In this document: piece after piece, positions 8,978 through 17,672 of the stretch
Numbering within the stretch: the stretch's first letter is position 1
Layout of the letters: each line of letters begins with the position of its first letter
Source: an uncultured Clostridia bacterium
Lineage (GTDB): Bacteria > Bacillota > Clostridia > Christensenellales > Borkfalkiaceae
NCBI GenBank assembly: GCA_934271255.1
Contig: CAKQQS010000007.1
Location: 24,444-88,443 of the forward strand
Direction: 5' to 3'
Length of the DNA: 64,000 nt
Notes under the pieces: model-generated
Told to the model about the DNA's origin: nothing
The model's input: the letters and a program-made list of their open reading frames with translations, nothing else
Database searches by the model: none
Program-made: the position numbers and the translations under genes

Positions 8978-9006
8978 ATTATAACCTATTTGTAAACCGT
9001 TTTCAA
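8978..9006 (-). promoter_or_regulatory. Sigma-A promoter of the EF-G-like gene
   Basis: Minus strand TTGAAA (9001-9006), 17-base spacer, TATAAT (8978-8983), about 47 bases upstream of the start. Confidence 0.72.
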
Positions 9007-9028
9007 TAGGTTTTTCAAAAAACAATGC

Positions 9029-9059
9029 AAAAAAATAGCGGTATTTTACTACCGCTACC
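9029..9059 (-). terminator. Terminator of spoIVA
   Basis: Minus-strand TAGCGGTA/TACCGCTA stem followed by a seven-T run, 11 bases past the spoIVA stop. Confidence 0.85.
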
Positions 9060-9069
9060 TTTATTTCGC

Positions 9070-10536
9070 TTATAAAAGTATGCAAATTACCCCGCCGTTG
9101 CCTTCGTTTACGATTCTTCCGACAGTTTTCACGAGTTTTTCGGAAGCGTCCGTCTGCAAATTGTTCAACTTGTTTCTGATACCGTCGTATACTATATCCG
9201 ACAACGGTTTCCCGAACAGTTCGCTGTTTAAAATGTCGCCGTCGTTATTGTTTTTCAAATACTCGACCATTTCTTCGCAACGCTTTTTGTCCCCGACGAA
9301 AGGCGTAACTTCCGCGCTCACGCCCACGTTTAAAACGTGCATGCTTTCGGTTTTGGCGTTTATTTTGACTCGGCAACCACCTTTCGTTTCGACGATTTTC
9401 GGCTCGTCGACAGTAATGTCGACGCTCGGCGGAATAACCACGCCGTACCCGTTCGCTTTCGCGCTTTCTACCGCGTCTTTGATTTTGTCGTATTCCCGTT
9501 TCGCCGTCGCCAGCGTTTTCATATAACTCAAAAGGTGGTAGTCGTTTTTAATCTCCGCGCCGCATTCCGTCGACACGACGTCGTAAAACACCCCGTCTTT
9601 CACCCCCTGACCGCACTTTATCACGCCGTTTGACAAATTGACTTCTTTTATCTCGTACCCCTTCGTCTTGTCGCCATCTTTCGCCCCGACGAATTCGCCG
9701 AAGTCTTTCATTTTAACCACGCGTTCGGAAACGGCGAGCGCGCGTTCTTTTATCTCGGCGATAAGCGGGTTCTCTTCGCTTAACGTTCTCACCCATTCCG
9801 GCACGTCTATATCTATTCTTTTAACGTTAAAGTTCAAAAGCGTTTCGCCTAAAATCTCGGCGACGTCCTTTTCGTCTATCTCGACGGCGTTTTTAACTAT
9901 TACGGGCGCGCCGTACTCTTTGTACATTTCTTCTTTCAGTTCGTTTACGCCTTTCGCCTTAACGTCCGCGACGTTTAACAACACGCAAAAAGGTTTATCT
10001 CTCTTTTTGAGTTCTTTGACTATCTCGATTTCTTTTTCTTTGTAGGCGGCTCTGTCTATCCCCGTAAAACTTCCGTCCGTCGTTACCATAACGCAGACCG
10101 TCGAATATTCCGTTATTACCTTTTCCGTGCCTATTCTCGCCGCTTCGGAAAACGTGGTTTTTTCTTCCTGCCACGGCGTTTGAACGAGCCTGTCTTTGCC
10201 GTCTTCCTTGTCGCCGTTTGCCCCGTCTACCATATATCCCACGCAGTCTATAAGCCGCATGTTGGCGACGACGTTGTCCCCTAAATTGACCCTAACGGCT
10301 TCTTGCGGAATAAACTTCAACTGCGTGGTCATTACCGTCTTTCCGTCGGCGGACTGCGGGGTTTCGTCTACGGCAATCTTTTTCGCAAGTCCGCTTTCCA
10401 CGTTAGGCAAAATGAGTTTTTCCAACACTTTCGCCGAAAAGGTGGACTTGCCCGTTCTCACCGTTCCCACTACCCCTATAAAAATATTGCCGTCCGTACG
10501 TTCCGCTATATCTTTATATATATCTTTTCGCTCCAT
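9070..10536 (-). CDS. spoIVA: Stage IV sporulation protein A, spore coat basement ATPase
   Basis: A 488-residue SpoIVA. It hydrolyses ATP to polymerise on the forespore outer membrane and is the basement layer on which the coat is built. The start at 10536 (MERKDIYKDI) has GGAGGG eight bases upstream. Walker A is GTVRTGKS at residues 24-31, and the family block MRLIDCVGYMVDGANG follows, with the long C-terminal region that anchors to SpoVM-marked membrane ending in GGVICILL. Length and end match the family (about 492 residues). It is bracketed by its own terminator and a probable sigma-E promoter. This gene marks the organism as an endospore former. Confidence 0.96.
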   Translation of the reverse strand: MERKDIYKDIAERTDGNIFIGVVGTVRTGKSTFSAKVLEKLILPNVESGLAKKIAVDETPQSADGKTVMTTQLKFIPQEAVRVNLGDNVVANMRLIDCVGYMVDGANGDKEDGKDRLVQTPWQEEKTTFSEAARIGTEKVITEYSTVCVMVTTDGSFTGIDRAAYKEKEIEIVKELKKRDKPFCVLLNVADVKAKGVNELKEEMYKEYGAPVIVKNAVEIDEKDVAEILGETLLNFNVKRIDIDVPEWVRTLSEENPLIAEIKERALAVSERVVKMKDFGEFVGAKDGDKTKGYEIKEVNLSNGVIKCGQGVKDGVFYDVVSTECGAEIKNDYHLLSYMKTLATAKREYDKIKDAVESAKANGYGVVIPPSVDITVDEPKIVETKGGCRVKINAKTESMHVLNVGVSAEVTPFVGDKKRCEEMVEYLKNNNDGDILNSELFGKPLSDIVYDGIRNKLNNLQTDASEKLVKTVGRIVNEGNGGVICILL

Positions 10537-10578
10537 AAATAAAACCCTCCATATATCCTTGACCGGCATACCTAGTTA

Positions 10579-10607
10579 AGTATATGAAAGGTTTCTTTTC
10601 GTTATGA
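10579..10607 (-). promoter_or_regulatory. Possible sigma-E promoter of spoIVA
   Basis: Minus strand TCATAA (10602-10607), 15-base spacer, CATATACT (10579-10586). The -10 resembles the sigma-E form CATAcaaT. spoIVA is a mother-cell, sigma-E gene in Bacillus subtilis, which supports the call. It overlaps the plsY stop codon. Confidence 0.5.
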
Positions 10608-11354
10608 TTGATTTTGTTTGCTTTTTTCCGCTTGTTTTTTATCTTTGAGTTTTTGCACCATACTTTTTATGCTGGTCGGATGCTCTTCGCCTTGAAGCAT
10701 TCTTTTTATATTTGCCCTATGCGCAAACCATGTCAAAAGGCATATTCCCAAAATCAGCATCGCGACGGCTACGGTATAACCTATCTCTATGTCGCTGTTA
10801 TAATACCTTACGTAGTTTCTCACGAGTCCGCCTACCGCAGGCGGAGTTATCGCTATAAACGACCCCATCGCGCCGAACTCGGTAAAGTAAATAAACACCG
10901 CCGCCATTATCAGCGAAGCGATTACCACCAACGCCCAACTCCAACTGCACACGCTTTCGGACGCAAGGAACACGCCTATCGAACTTGCGATGCCCTTGCC
11001 CCCTTTAAACTTGTAAATGACGGGGTATATATGCCCTAAAACGACCATAAAACCGCAAACGTATTTTGACAATTCCGCATATTCGAAACAGCCTGCCATA
11101 ACGCGTTTTTCGTAGAACACGAAATACCCTACCAGCGTGGGAACGGCTCCTTTGAGAACGTCGAGAAAAAGCGTTAAAAGTCCTAACTTTAACCCGAAGT
11201 TTCTCGCCATATTAAGCGTTCCCGGATTTCCGCTGCCCATGCTTTTTATATTCTTATGTTTTATTTTGGATATTATTACCGCAAAGTTGACGTTGCCTAT
11301 AAAATAAGAACATATAGCCAACACCGCAAGCACTATCCACTGAACGGTCGTCAT
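10602..11354 (-). CDS. plsY: Glycerol-3-phosphate acyltransferase PlsY
   Basis: A 250-residue membrane enzyme that moves the acyl group of acyl-phosphate to glycerol-3-phosphate, the first step of phospholipid synthesis. Signature blocks are visible: SGNPGTLNMARNFG near residue 42, FKGGKGIASSIGV around 117 and a conserved third loop. About six to seven hydrophobic segments. At 250 residues it is longer than usual (about 190-210); the extra part is a basic tail ending KQAEKSKQNQS. Start overlaps the der stop by 4 bases (ATGA), so der-plsY are coupled. Confidence 0.93.
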   Translation of the reverse strand: MTTVQWIVLAVLAICSYFIGNVNFAVIISKIKHKNIKSMGSGNPGTLNMARNFGLKLGLLTLFLDVLKGAVPTLVGYFVFYEKRVMAGCFEYAELSKYVCGFMVVLGHIYPVIYKFKGGKGIASSIGVFLASESVCSWSWALVVIASLIMAAVFIYFTEFGAMGSFIAITPPAVGGLVRNYVRYYNSDIEIGYTVAVAMLILGICLLTWFAHRANIKRMLQGEEHPTSIKSMVQKLKDKKQAEKSKQNQS

Positions 11355-12667
11355 GTTTCGTCTTCTTCCCTCGTTCTTACTACCAGCCTTATCGGCGTAC
11401 CCGAAAAGTCGAACGCTTTTCTTATACAGTTTTCCAAATACCTTTTATACGAAAAATGCAGCAATTTCGTATCGTTTACGAAAAACACGAACGTCGGCGG
11501 GCGTTCCCCCGCTTGCGTAACGTAAAAGATTTTCAGCCTTTTGCTTTGATAAGTAGGCGGCTCGTTCAGCGCGACGCTTTCCATAATAAGATTGTTAAGC
11601 GCGCCCGTCGGCACTCTCTTTTCGCTGTTTTCGTACGCGGATTTCGCTAAGGATAAAATCTTGTTTACCCTTATTCCTTCCTTTACCGAAACGAACACCG
11701 TCTTGACGTAATCCATAAACTTCAAGTCTTCCAGAACGTCTTTGTTGAACTTGTTTACGGTATTCGTGTCCTTTTCTATCAAATCCCATTTGTTGACGAC
11801 GACGACGCTCGGTTTGCCCTGTTCGTGAACGTACCCGCAAATCTTGGTGTCCTGTTCGGTGATGCCTTCCTGCGCGTCTATCATTATAACGCAAACGTCC
11901 GCCCGTCTTATAGCCGCAAGCGACCTTAAAACGCTGTAATACTCGACGTCTTCGTCGACGGCGCGTTTCTTTCTTATGCCCGCCGTGTCGATGAGCGTAT
12001 AATTCACCCCGTCTACCGTTATGGGCGTGTCTATCGCGTCTCTCGTCGTACCTGCAACGTTAGATACTATCGTCCGCTCGAATCCCAAAAGTTTGTTGCA
12101 CAAACTCGATTTGCCGACGTTAGGCTTTCCTACCACCGCGATTTTTACGTCGTTCGATTCTTCCGCGTTCCCTTCGACGAAACTTGAACATACTTCGTCG
12201 AGCAAGTCGCCTATGCCGAGCCCTAATTCGCTCGAAACGGCGAAAGGTTCGCCGAGCCCTAATTCGTAAAAGTCGAACACTTTATCGGGCGTGTAGTTAT
12301 CTATTTTGTTGACGGCAAGCACTACGGGTTTGCCGCTTTTACGGAGTTTATCGGCGACTTCGTAGTCGTCGACGTTCAGCCCCGTTTTGTAATCTACGAC
12401 GAAAATTATTACGTCTGCCGTTTCTATCGCTATCTCGACTTGCGTTTTGATGTGTTTCCACATAACGTCTTCGCTTTTAAGTTCGAGTCCGCCCGTGTCG
12501 ACGAGCGAAAAAGGTTTTCCGCACCATTCGGCGTCGGAAAAGATTCTGTCTCTCGTTACACCCGGTTTGTTTTCTACGATAGAAATCTTTCTGCCCGTTA
12601 TTTTATTGAAAAGCGTCGATTTACCGACGTTCGGTCTGCCGACTATCGCGACTATCGGATTTGCCAT
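11351..12667 (-). CDS. der: Ribosome biogenesis GTPase Der (EngA)
   Basis: A 438-residue protein with two GTPase domains in tandem, the defining feature of Der: G1 motifs GRPNVGKS at 10-17 and GKPNVGKS at 180-187, with DTGG and DTAG G3 motifs and NKID/NKWD G4 motifs, then the C-terminal KH-like domain (from about 350). It acts in 50S subunit maturation. It lies between plsY and an RluA-type synthase on the same strand; the downstream plsY overlaps it by 4 bases. Confidence 0.97.
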   Translation of the reverse strand: MANPIVAIVGRPNVGKSTLFNKITGRKISIVENKPGVTRDRIFSDAEWCGKPFSLVDTGGLELKSEDVMWKHIKTQVEIAIETADVIIFVVDYKTGLNVDDYEVADKLRKSGKPVVLAVNKIDNYTPDKVFDFYELGLGEPFAVSSELGLGIGDLLDEVCSSFVEGNAEESNDVKIAVVGKPNVGKSSLCNKLLGFERTIVSNVAGTTRDAIDTPITVDGVNYTLIDTAGIRKKRAVDEDVEYYSVLRSLAAIRRADVCVIMIDAQEGITEQDTKICGYVHEQGKPSVVVVNKWDLIEKDTNTVNKFNKDVLEDLKFMDYVKTVFVSVKEGIRVNKILSLAKSAYENSEKRVPTGALNNLIMESVALNEPPTYQSKRLKIFYVTQAGERPPTFVFFVNDTKLLHFSYKRYLENCIRKAFDFSGTPIRLVVRTREEDET

Positions 12668-12668
12668 G

Positions 12669-13580
12669 TTATATTTTTTCCTTTTCTATTTTTCTTAATA
12701 CTTCTTTGAAATATTCGGGAAGGTCGGCGGTAAACTCCATAACTTCGCCCGTTCTCGGATGAGTCAACACGAGTTTTTGCGCGTGTAACAGTTGCCCGTC
12801 GAGTTTAAACCGTTGATTTTTGTACCCGTACTCGCCGTCCCCGACGACGGGGTGTCCCAAATATTTGGCGTGTACCCTTATCTGGTGCGTTCTGCCCGTT
12901 TGCAGGCTGAACTCCGCAAGGGTGTTGTTTTTGTATCTTTGAATTACCTTATAATCGGTTATCGCCGCTCTGCCCGTGTCAGATACCGCCATAAGCGTTC
13001 TGTTTTTTCTGTCCCTGTCGATTTTCGTTTCTATTCGCCCGCCGTCCGATTTCAAAACGCCTTCGAGCAAAGCGACGTAAACTCGTTTACACTCTTTGTT
13101 TTCTATTTGTTTAGCCAACCTGACGTGCGCTTCGTCGTTTTTCGCGACGACTAAAAGTCCCGAAGTGTTTTTGTCTATTCTATGCACTATACCCGGGCGC
13201 AACTCGCCGTTTATTCCCGACAAATTGTCGAGTTTATAAAGCAACGCGTTGACGAGCGTTTCGTCCCCCGTACCCGCGCCCGCGTGAACGGTAAGTCCTT
13301 GCGGTTTGTTTATCACCGCTATGTCGTCGTCCTGATACGTTATTTCGACGGGTATGTCGACGGGTTTTATTTCACATTCGCGCGCGGGTAGTTCGTTGTA
13401 TCTTACAACGTCCCCCGCTTTGACTTTATAGTGCGAACTGACGGGTTTGTCGTTTACGTCGACAAGATTAAGTTCTATTGCTTTCTGAACGTGCGAACGG
13501 GTTTTGCCCGTAACGGACGATAAATAAACGTCTACCCTTTCGCCGTCGTACAAAGCGGATACCGCGTAAGTTTCACTCAT
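12669..13580 (-). CDS. RluA/RluD-family 23S rRNA pseudouridine synthase
   Basis: A 303-residue protein with an N-terminal S4 RNA-binding domain (about 20-75, VDVYLSSVTGKTRSHVQKAI) and an RluA catalytic domain with HRIDKNTSGLL, where the Asp is the catalytic residue, plus the later GRTHQIRVHAKYLGHPVVGD block. The start at 13580 overlaps lspA by 8 bases (ATGAGTGA); an upstream GTG would extend it by 8 residues but has no better ribosome site. lspA followed by an RluD-like gene is a standard Bacillota pair. The exact target uridine is not predictable. Confidence 0.93.
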   Translation of the reverse strand: MSETYAVSALYDGERVDVYLSSVTGKTRSHVQKAIELNLVDVNDKPVSSHYKVKAGDVVRYNELPARECEIKPVDIPVEITYQDDDIAVINKPQGLTVHAGAGTGDETLVNALLYKLDNLSGINGELRPGIVHRIDKNTSGLLVVAKNDEAHVRLAKQIENKECKRVYVALLEGVLKSDGGRIETKIDRDRKNRTLMAVSDTGRAAITDYKVIQRYKNNTLAEFSLQTGRTHQIRVHAKYLGHPVVGDGEYGYKNQRFKLDGQLLHAQKLVLTHPRTGEVMEFTADLPEYFKEVLRKIEKEKI

Positions 13581-14160
13581 TTTCGTTGCCGTAATACTTT
13601 TCACGTATTTTCGCTTTATATTTTTCTTTGCTTTTCTTCGACCTTAAAAGCGCGTCTTCGTCGATGAACAAAAAGTGTATGACGACGAGCGCGACGCCCA
13701 CGCACAGACAAACGTCCGCTACGTTGAACACGCCGAAAACATCTTTGCCGCCTACCGTGATTTTGAACATATCCACGACTTTACGCATGGATACCCTGTC
13801 GATAAAGTTGCCTATCGTTCCCGAAATCATCAACGCTACCCCGTATTTGGCAACGAAATTGTACGGTTTTATAAGATAGAAAAACACGAAAAACATTATC
13901 AGCGCGACCGAAGTCAACGCGATGAAAAAGTCCTGCGCCCACGCCTTGCCTTTAAGCACGCCGTACGCCGCCCCTTCGTTATACGTCGGAGCGAAAGAGA
14001 AAAAACCTTTTATTACCGTGTATTCTCCCGTCATGCCGTATTTTACCCTGAAAATCGTTTTGACCGTCTGATCGATTATGATGAACAATATCGCAATCGC
14101 CATAGGCAAAATTATCGAAAACAAAACGTTAACTTTTAACTTATTCCCAGCTCTTTGCAT
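13573..14160 (-). CDS. lspA: Lipoprotein signal peptidase (signal peptidase II)
   Basis: A 195-residue, four-TM aspartyl protease that cleaves the signal peptide of lipid-modified prolipoproteins. The two catalytic Asp are in GNFIDRV and FNVADVCL, and the AYGVLKG segment corresponds to the family's GxAFG loop. Four hydrophobic segments are clear. GGAGG precedes the ATG by 4 bases. A basic tail of about 25 residues follows the last TM. It overlaps the DivIVA-like gene by 25 bases. Confidence 0.94.
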   Translation of the reverse strand: MQRAGNKLKVNVLFSIILPMAIAILFIIIDQTVKTIFRVKYGMTGEYTVIKGFFSFAPTYNEGAAYGVLKGKAWAQDFFIALTSVALIMFFVFFYLIKPYNFVAKYGVALMISGTIGNFIDRVSMRKVVDMFKITVGGKDVFGVFNVADVCLCVGVALVVIHFLFIDEDALLRSKKSKEKYKAKIREKYYGNENE

Positions 14161-14723
14161 AATTCCTCCAAATTAAGTTCGCTTTCGTCGGGGTACAATA
14201 CTTCGTTCATATCGAATCCGCTTTCGCTTTGTATGTATTCCTGAATCTTCGATTTAGGATCGAATCCGCCTTTCGGCAAAACCGCAACCCCGTCGATTTC
14301 CGAATATATACTCTCGATTTCCGCCTTGTCGCTTTTTGTTCTGCCGAAAAGCCCTACGAGTTTTTCGCGTATCTTTTTAACCTTTTCCGTCAACCGATAA
14401 TTAGGGTACGTTTCTATAAGATAATTAAAATACGACTGCCATTTCAAATAAAACAGTTTTAATTTCTGCACTTCGTTTTCGTACGCTTCGGCTAATTTCA
14501 CCGCGTACTCGTCCGCCCGCTTTTTAGCCGCCGTCAAAGCGTCCGTTACTTCCGCCTGCGTGTTTTTATATTTAGAGTTTTCCTTTTTAAGTTTCTCGTT
14601 TTCGCGCAAAGCGTCGCCGAGTCTGTTTTTCAACTCTTCTATTTCCGCAACGAACGGCTTGCAGTTGTTTTCAAGAAGTCTTTCGACTTCCTGTTTCGTG
14701 TACTTTCTCTTGTCTAACACCAA
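14136..14723 (-). CDS. DivIVA-like coiled-coil protein
   Basis: A 195-residue, mostly helical, highly charged protein. The N-terminal LDKRKYTKQEVERLLENN resembles the start of DivIVA-domain proteins, followed by a heptad-rich coiled coil (residues about 25-85) and an acidic C-terminus. The likely start is TTG at 14723, with AGGAG 8 bases upstream; that ribosome site lies within the end of pncB, whose stop precedes the TTG by one base. A longer reading from 14747 would bury the ribosome site. Family members act in septum placement or cell-pole organisation; the assignment is by weak similarity and composition. Confidence 0.65.
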   Translation of the reverse strand: MVLDKRKYTKQEVERLLENNCKPFVAEIEELKNRLGDALRENEKLKKENSKYKNTQAEVTDALTAAKKRADEYAVKLAEAYENEVQKLKLFYLKWQSYFNYLIETYPNYRLTEKVKKIREKLVGLFGRTKSDKAEIESIYSEIDGVAVLPKGGFDPKSKIQEYIQSESGFDMNEVLYPDESELNLEELCKELGIS

Positions 14724-14724
14724 A

Positions 14725-16152
14725 TCACTTACTCCTGATTTCTTCAAGCATACTTGTTTTTAATTCGTAAAGCCCGTCGGATAAGTCAACTTTATACAAG
14801 TGGGGTTGGTCGAGTCTTTTATACTCGTCCCAAAAAGTATCGAGTTCTTTTTTCGCGTATTCTTTTATGTCTTTGAGTTTGGGCAAATCGTAAACGAGTT
14901 TGCCGTCCTTGATAACGGTAACGGGGAGTTCTCTCAGCGTGTAGTTCTCCACGATCATACTCTTCCACCGTTCCGTCGGGTGGGTGAGTTTCAAAGGCTT
15001 GTCGGTATCGATTTTTTCGCCGCGCAACGCAATCAAATCGGCAACCGCTTTCCCTTCCGAGTCGTAAACTCTGTAAAAGGTTTTAAATCCCGGATTAGTG
15101 ATTTTCGCCGAGTTGTCGCTCACTTTGATTTTCGGCACGACTTTCCCGTTTTCTATCTTGGCGGAAAGTTTGTACACCCCGCCCAAAGCGGGCATATCTT
15201 CGCTCGTTATAAGTTTAGTGCCTATTCCCCACGAATCGATTTTCGCGCCCTGACTTTTAAGCGACGCCACCGACCTTTCGTCCAAATCTCCGCTTGCGCA
15301 AATCTTTGCGTCGGGATACCCCGCCTCGTCGAGCATTTTTCTCGCTTTTTTCGTCAGGTAAGCAAGGTCGCCCGAATCTATTCTTATGCCTTTCGGCTCG
15401 TACCCTTTCGCTCTCATTTCGTCGAACACCTTAATGGCGTTGGGTATGCCTTGTTTTAACGTGTCGTACGTGTCTACGAGCAACAAAACGTTGTCGGGAT
15501 ACGCTTCCGCATACGCTCTGAACGCTTCTATTTCCGAGTCGAAGTTCATAACCCAACTGTGGGCGTGAGTCCCCGCGACGGGAATGTCGAACATTTTACC
15601 CGCAAGGACGTTCGAAGTAGAGTCGCACCCGCCGATAACCGCCGCTCTCGCGCCGTAAATACCCGCGTCGGGACCTTGCGCGCGCCTTAGTCCGAACTCC
15701 ATAACCAAATCGTTTTTCGCGCTGTAACGCACTTTCGCCGCCTTGCTCGCAATCAAAGTCTGGTGGTTGATTATGTTAAGGAGCGCGGTTTCGACGAGTT
15801 GCGCTTCCATAATGGGCGCTTTTACCGTCAGAATGGGTTCGCCCGGGAAAACTACCGTTCCTTCGGGTACGGTGTACACGTCCCCCGTAAACTTTAACGT
15901 TTTTATCGCGTTTAAAAACTCTTCGCCGAAAATGCCGAGCGATCGTAAATACTCAACTTCTTCGTCGCCGAACTTAATGTTTAAAATATAATTTACGGCC
16001 CGTTCCAGCCCGCAAGCAAGCGAATAGGTTATCGTTCCGTTCTGGCGGAAAAACACGTCGAATACGGCGATTTCGTCTTGTCTTTTTTGTCTTAAATACC
16101 CGTCCATCATAGTAAGTTCGTATAAATCGGTAAGTAACGTTAAGTTGTCCAT
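14725..16152 (-). CDS. pncB: Nicotinate phosphoribosyltransferase
   Basis: A 475-residue enzyme of NAD salvage that joins nicotinate and PRPP to nicotinate mononucleotide with ATP. The N-terminus MDNLTLLTDLYELTMMDGY is characteristic, followed by EFGLRRAQGPD, the GTHAHSWVM active-site segment and IRIDSGDL. The start at 16152 is set by AGGAG five bases upstream; a reading 17 codons longer is unlikely. It is followed by the DivIVA-like gene without a gap. Confidence 0.96.
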   Translation of the reverse strand: MDNLTLLTDLYELTMMDGYLRQKRQDEIAVFDVFFRQNGTITYSLACGLERAVNYILNIKFGDEEVEYLRSLGIFGEEFLNAIKTLKFTGDVYTVPEGTVVFPGEPILTVKAPIMEAQLVETALLNIINHQTLIASKAAKVRYSAKNDLVMEFGLRRAQGPDAGIYGARAAVIGGCDSTSNVLAGKMFDIPVAGTHAHSWVMNFDSEIEAFRAYAEAYPDNVLLLVDTYDTLKQGIPNAIKVFDEMRAKGYEPKGIRIDSGDLAYLTKKARKMLDEAGYPDAKICASGDLDERSVASLKSQGAKIDSWGIGTKLITSEDMPALGGVYKLSAKIENGKVVPKIKVSDNSAKITNPGFKTFYRVYDSEGKAVADLIALRGEKIDTDKPLKLTHPTERWKSMIVENYTLRELPVTVIKDGKLVYDLPKLKDIKEYAKKELDTFWDEYKRLDQPHLYKVDLSDGLYELKTSMLEEIRSK

Positions 16153-16264
16153 GATTTCTCCTGATTTGCGATTGAAATAATTAGTCATTATATAGTATAA
16201 CACAAATCCGTTATTTTTTAAAGTTTTTTTGAGATTATTTTCTGTTTCTCCGACGACTTTATAT

Positions 16265-16296
16265 AAAAAACGGCTCGACGTTAAGTCAAACCGTTT
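16265..16296 (-). terminator. Terminator of mazF
   Basis: Minus-strand AAACGGTTTGAC/GTCGAGCCGTTT stem (with G-T pairs) followed by TTTTTTAT, 11 bases past the mazF stop. Confidence 0.8.
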
Positions 16297-16306
16297 AATT
16301 TTTTCG

Positions 16307-16657
16307 TCAATGCCCGCCGAATCCCAAACTTATTAAAAGGGCGTCGTTCACTTTGTTCATCATAAAATCGGGCAATTCGCCTATTCTTTCTTTAAGTCGC
16401 CTTTTGTCGAGAGTGCGTATCTGTTCCAAAAGTATAACGCTGTCTTTGTTAAGCCCGTATTCCGTACCGCCGAGTTCTATGTGGGTAGGAAGTTTCGCTT
16501 TGTTTATCCTGCTCGTAACCGCCGCGGCGATTATCGTAGGACTGTACCTGTTTCCCACGTCGTTTTGTACGATTAAAACGGGACGCACTCCCCCTTGTTC
16601 GCTGCCGACTACGGGACTTAAATCGGCGTAATATAATTCTCCCCTTTTTATATTCAT
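16307..16657 (-). CDS. mazF: MazF/EndoA-type mRNA interferase toxin, no antitoxin beside it
   Basis: A 116-residue endoribonuclease of the MazF/PemK family, the same length as B. subtilis EndoA. Diagnostic blocks: N-terminal RGELYYADLSPVVGSEQGGVRP (catalytic Arg region), PTIIAAAVTSRI with the catalytic Thr/Ser region, and LLEQIRTLDKRRL. Start at 16657 with AAGGTGG just upstream. The family cuts mRNA at short motifs. The usual upstream CopG/RHH antitoxin is absent: 16658-16891 holds no reading frame of suitable size, and the next upstream gene is a reductase. It has its own terminator and a TATAAT at 16688-16693 with no good -35. Confidence 0.93.
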   Translation of the reverse strand: MNIKRGELYYADLSPVVGSEQGGVRPVLIVQNDVGNRYSPTIIAAAVTSRINKAKLPTHIELGGTEYGLNKDSVILLEQIRTLDKRRLKERIGELPDFMMNKVNDALLISLGFGGH

Positions 16658-16891
16658 ATAACCACCTTCGTAAAACAACCACACTAAATTATATGTATTT
16701 TTAGGTTGTTTTGATATGGTTATACCCGAAAGAGAAGATTTTTAAACCCCTTCGTTCCTTTTTTATCGCCGCCGCCGAAATATCCGCGACAAAACGACGA
16801 GCAAACCGTTTTTTGCCCTAAAAAGTTTACGCGGGGTTAAAAAGCAACTTTTCAATCATAAAGTCGGTACGCTCTTAAAAACCGCCTTTGA

Positions 16892-17623
16892 TTATAACGT
16901 CAATCCGCCGTCTACCGTAAGCGTTTGCCCCGTTATGAAAGAACTTTCTTCGCCGAGAAAGAACGCTACGGCGTTGGCTACGTCTTCGCCCCGACCTATT
17001 CTGTTCAACGGGGTTTCTTCTTTAAGTCCGTCCATCGTTTCTTTGCCAAGCGATTCGTTCATAGGCGTGTCTATAACTCCCGGCGCGACGCAGTTTACTC
17101 TTATTCCGCTCGGCGCGAGTTCCTTGGCAAGCGCTTTGGTAAAAGTAACTACCCCGCCTTTCGTCATCGAATAAGCCGTTTCGCAAGACGCCCCGACAAG
17201 CCCCCACATCGACGATACGGTAACGACGTTGCCGCGTTTGTTCCTTATCATCGGCATAGCGAACTCTTTCGCCGTAAGATATACTCCTTTTAAGTTTACG
17301 CCGATAATATCGTCAAGGTCTTGTTCCGTGGTGTCGTTGATCTGTTTTATAAGACTTTTGCCCGCGTTCAACACGACGGAGTCTACGAATCCCAACGCTT
17401 TTTCACATTCCGAAAACATTCTTTTTACGTCGTCGCCTTTTCTTAAATCGGCGCGGACGGTTATGCGCTTTACACCGTACGCCGAAACGATTTTTTCGAG
17501 TTCTTTAACCCTTTCGGCGTGTTCGTTGTAATGAAGGGCAAGGTTATACCCTAGACCCGCCAACTTTTCGGCAACGGCAAATCCTATTCCGCCGCTCGCG
17601 CCCGTAATCAAACAATTTTTCAT
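16892..17623 (-). CDS. Short-chain dehydrogenase/reductase, FabG-like
   Basis: A 243-residue classical SDR. TGASGGIG near the N-terminus binds NAD(P)H, NAG (VLNAGKS) follows, the catalytic triad is Ser (VVTVSSMWG), YSMTK, and the end VDGGLTL is typical of FabG-like enzymes. Start at 17623 with AAGGAAA upstream. It may be a 3-oxoacyl-ACP reductase, but no other fatty-acid synthesis gene is nearby and this superfamily is hard to assign; it stands alone after the efp terminator. Confidence 0.85.
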   Translation of the reverse strand: MKNCLITGASGGIGFAVAEKLAGLGYNLALHYNEHAERVKELEKIVSAYGVKRITVRADLRKGDDVKRMFSECEKALGFVDSVVLNAGKSLIKQINDTTEQDLDDIIGVNLKGVYLTAKEFAMPMIRNKRGNVVTVSSMWGLVGASCETAYSMTKGGVVTFTKALAKELAPSGIRVNCVAPGVIDTPMNESLGKETMDGLKEETPLNRIGRGEDVANAVAFFLGEESSFITGQTLTVDGGLTL

Positions 17624-17642
17624 AACTTTCCTTATAAAAATA

Positions 17643-17663
17643 CGGGCTTGAATATCAAGCCCG
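17643..17663 (-). terminator. Terminator of efp
   Basis: CGGGCTTG/CAAGCCCG stem followed on the minus strand by TATTTTTATAA, between the efp stop (17673) and the reductase start (17623). Confidence 0.82.
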
Positions 17664-17672
17664 CGCACTTTT

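Noticed and set aside
8932..9069. Possible riboswitch before the EF-G-like gene
   Set aside because: Only a sigma-A promoter and the spoIVA terminator were found; no conserved core of a known class was seen.
16658..16891. Hidden CopG-type antitoxin before mazF
   Set aside because: No frame longer than 60 codons with a plausible start exists on the minus strand in this interval; a shorter one cannot be formally excluded.
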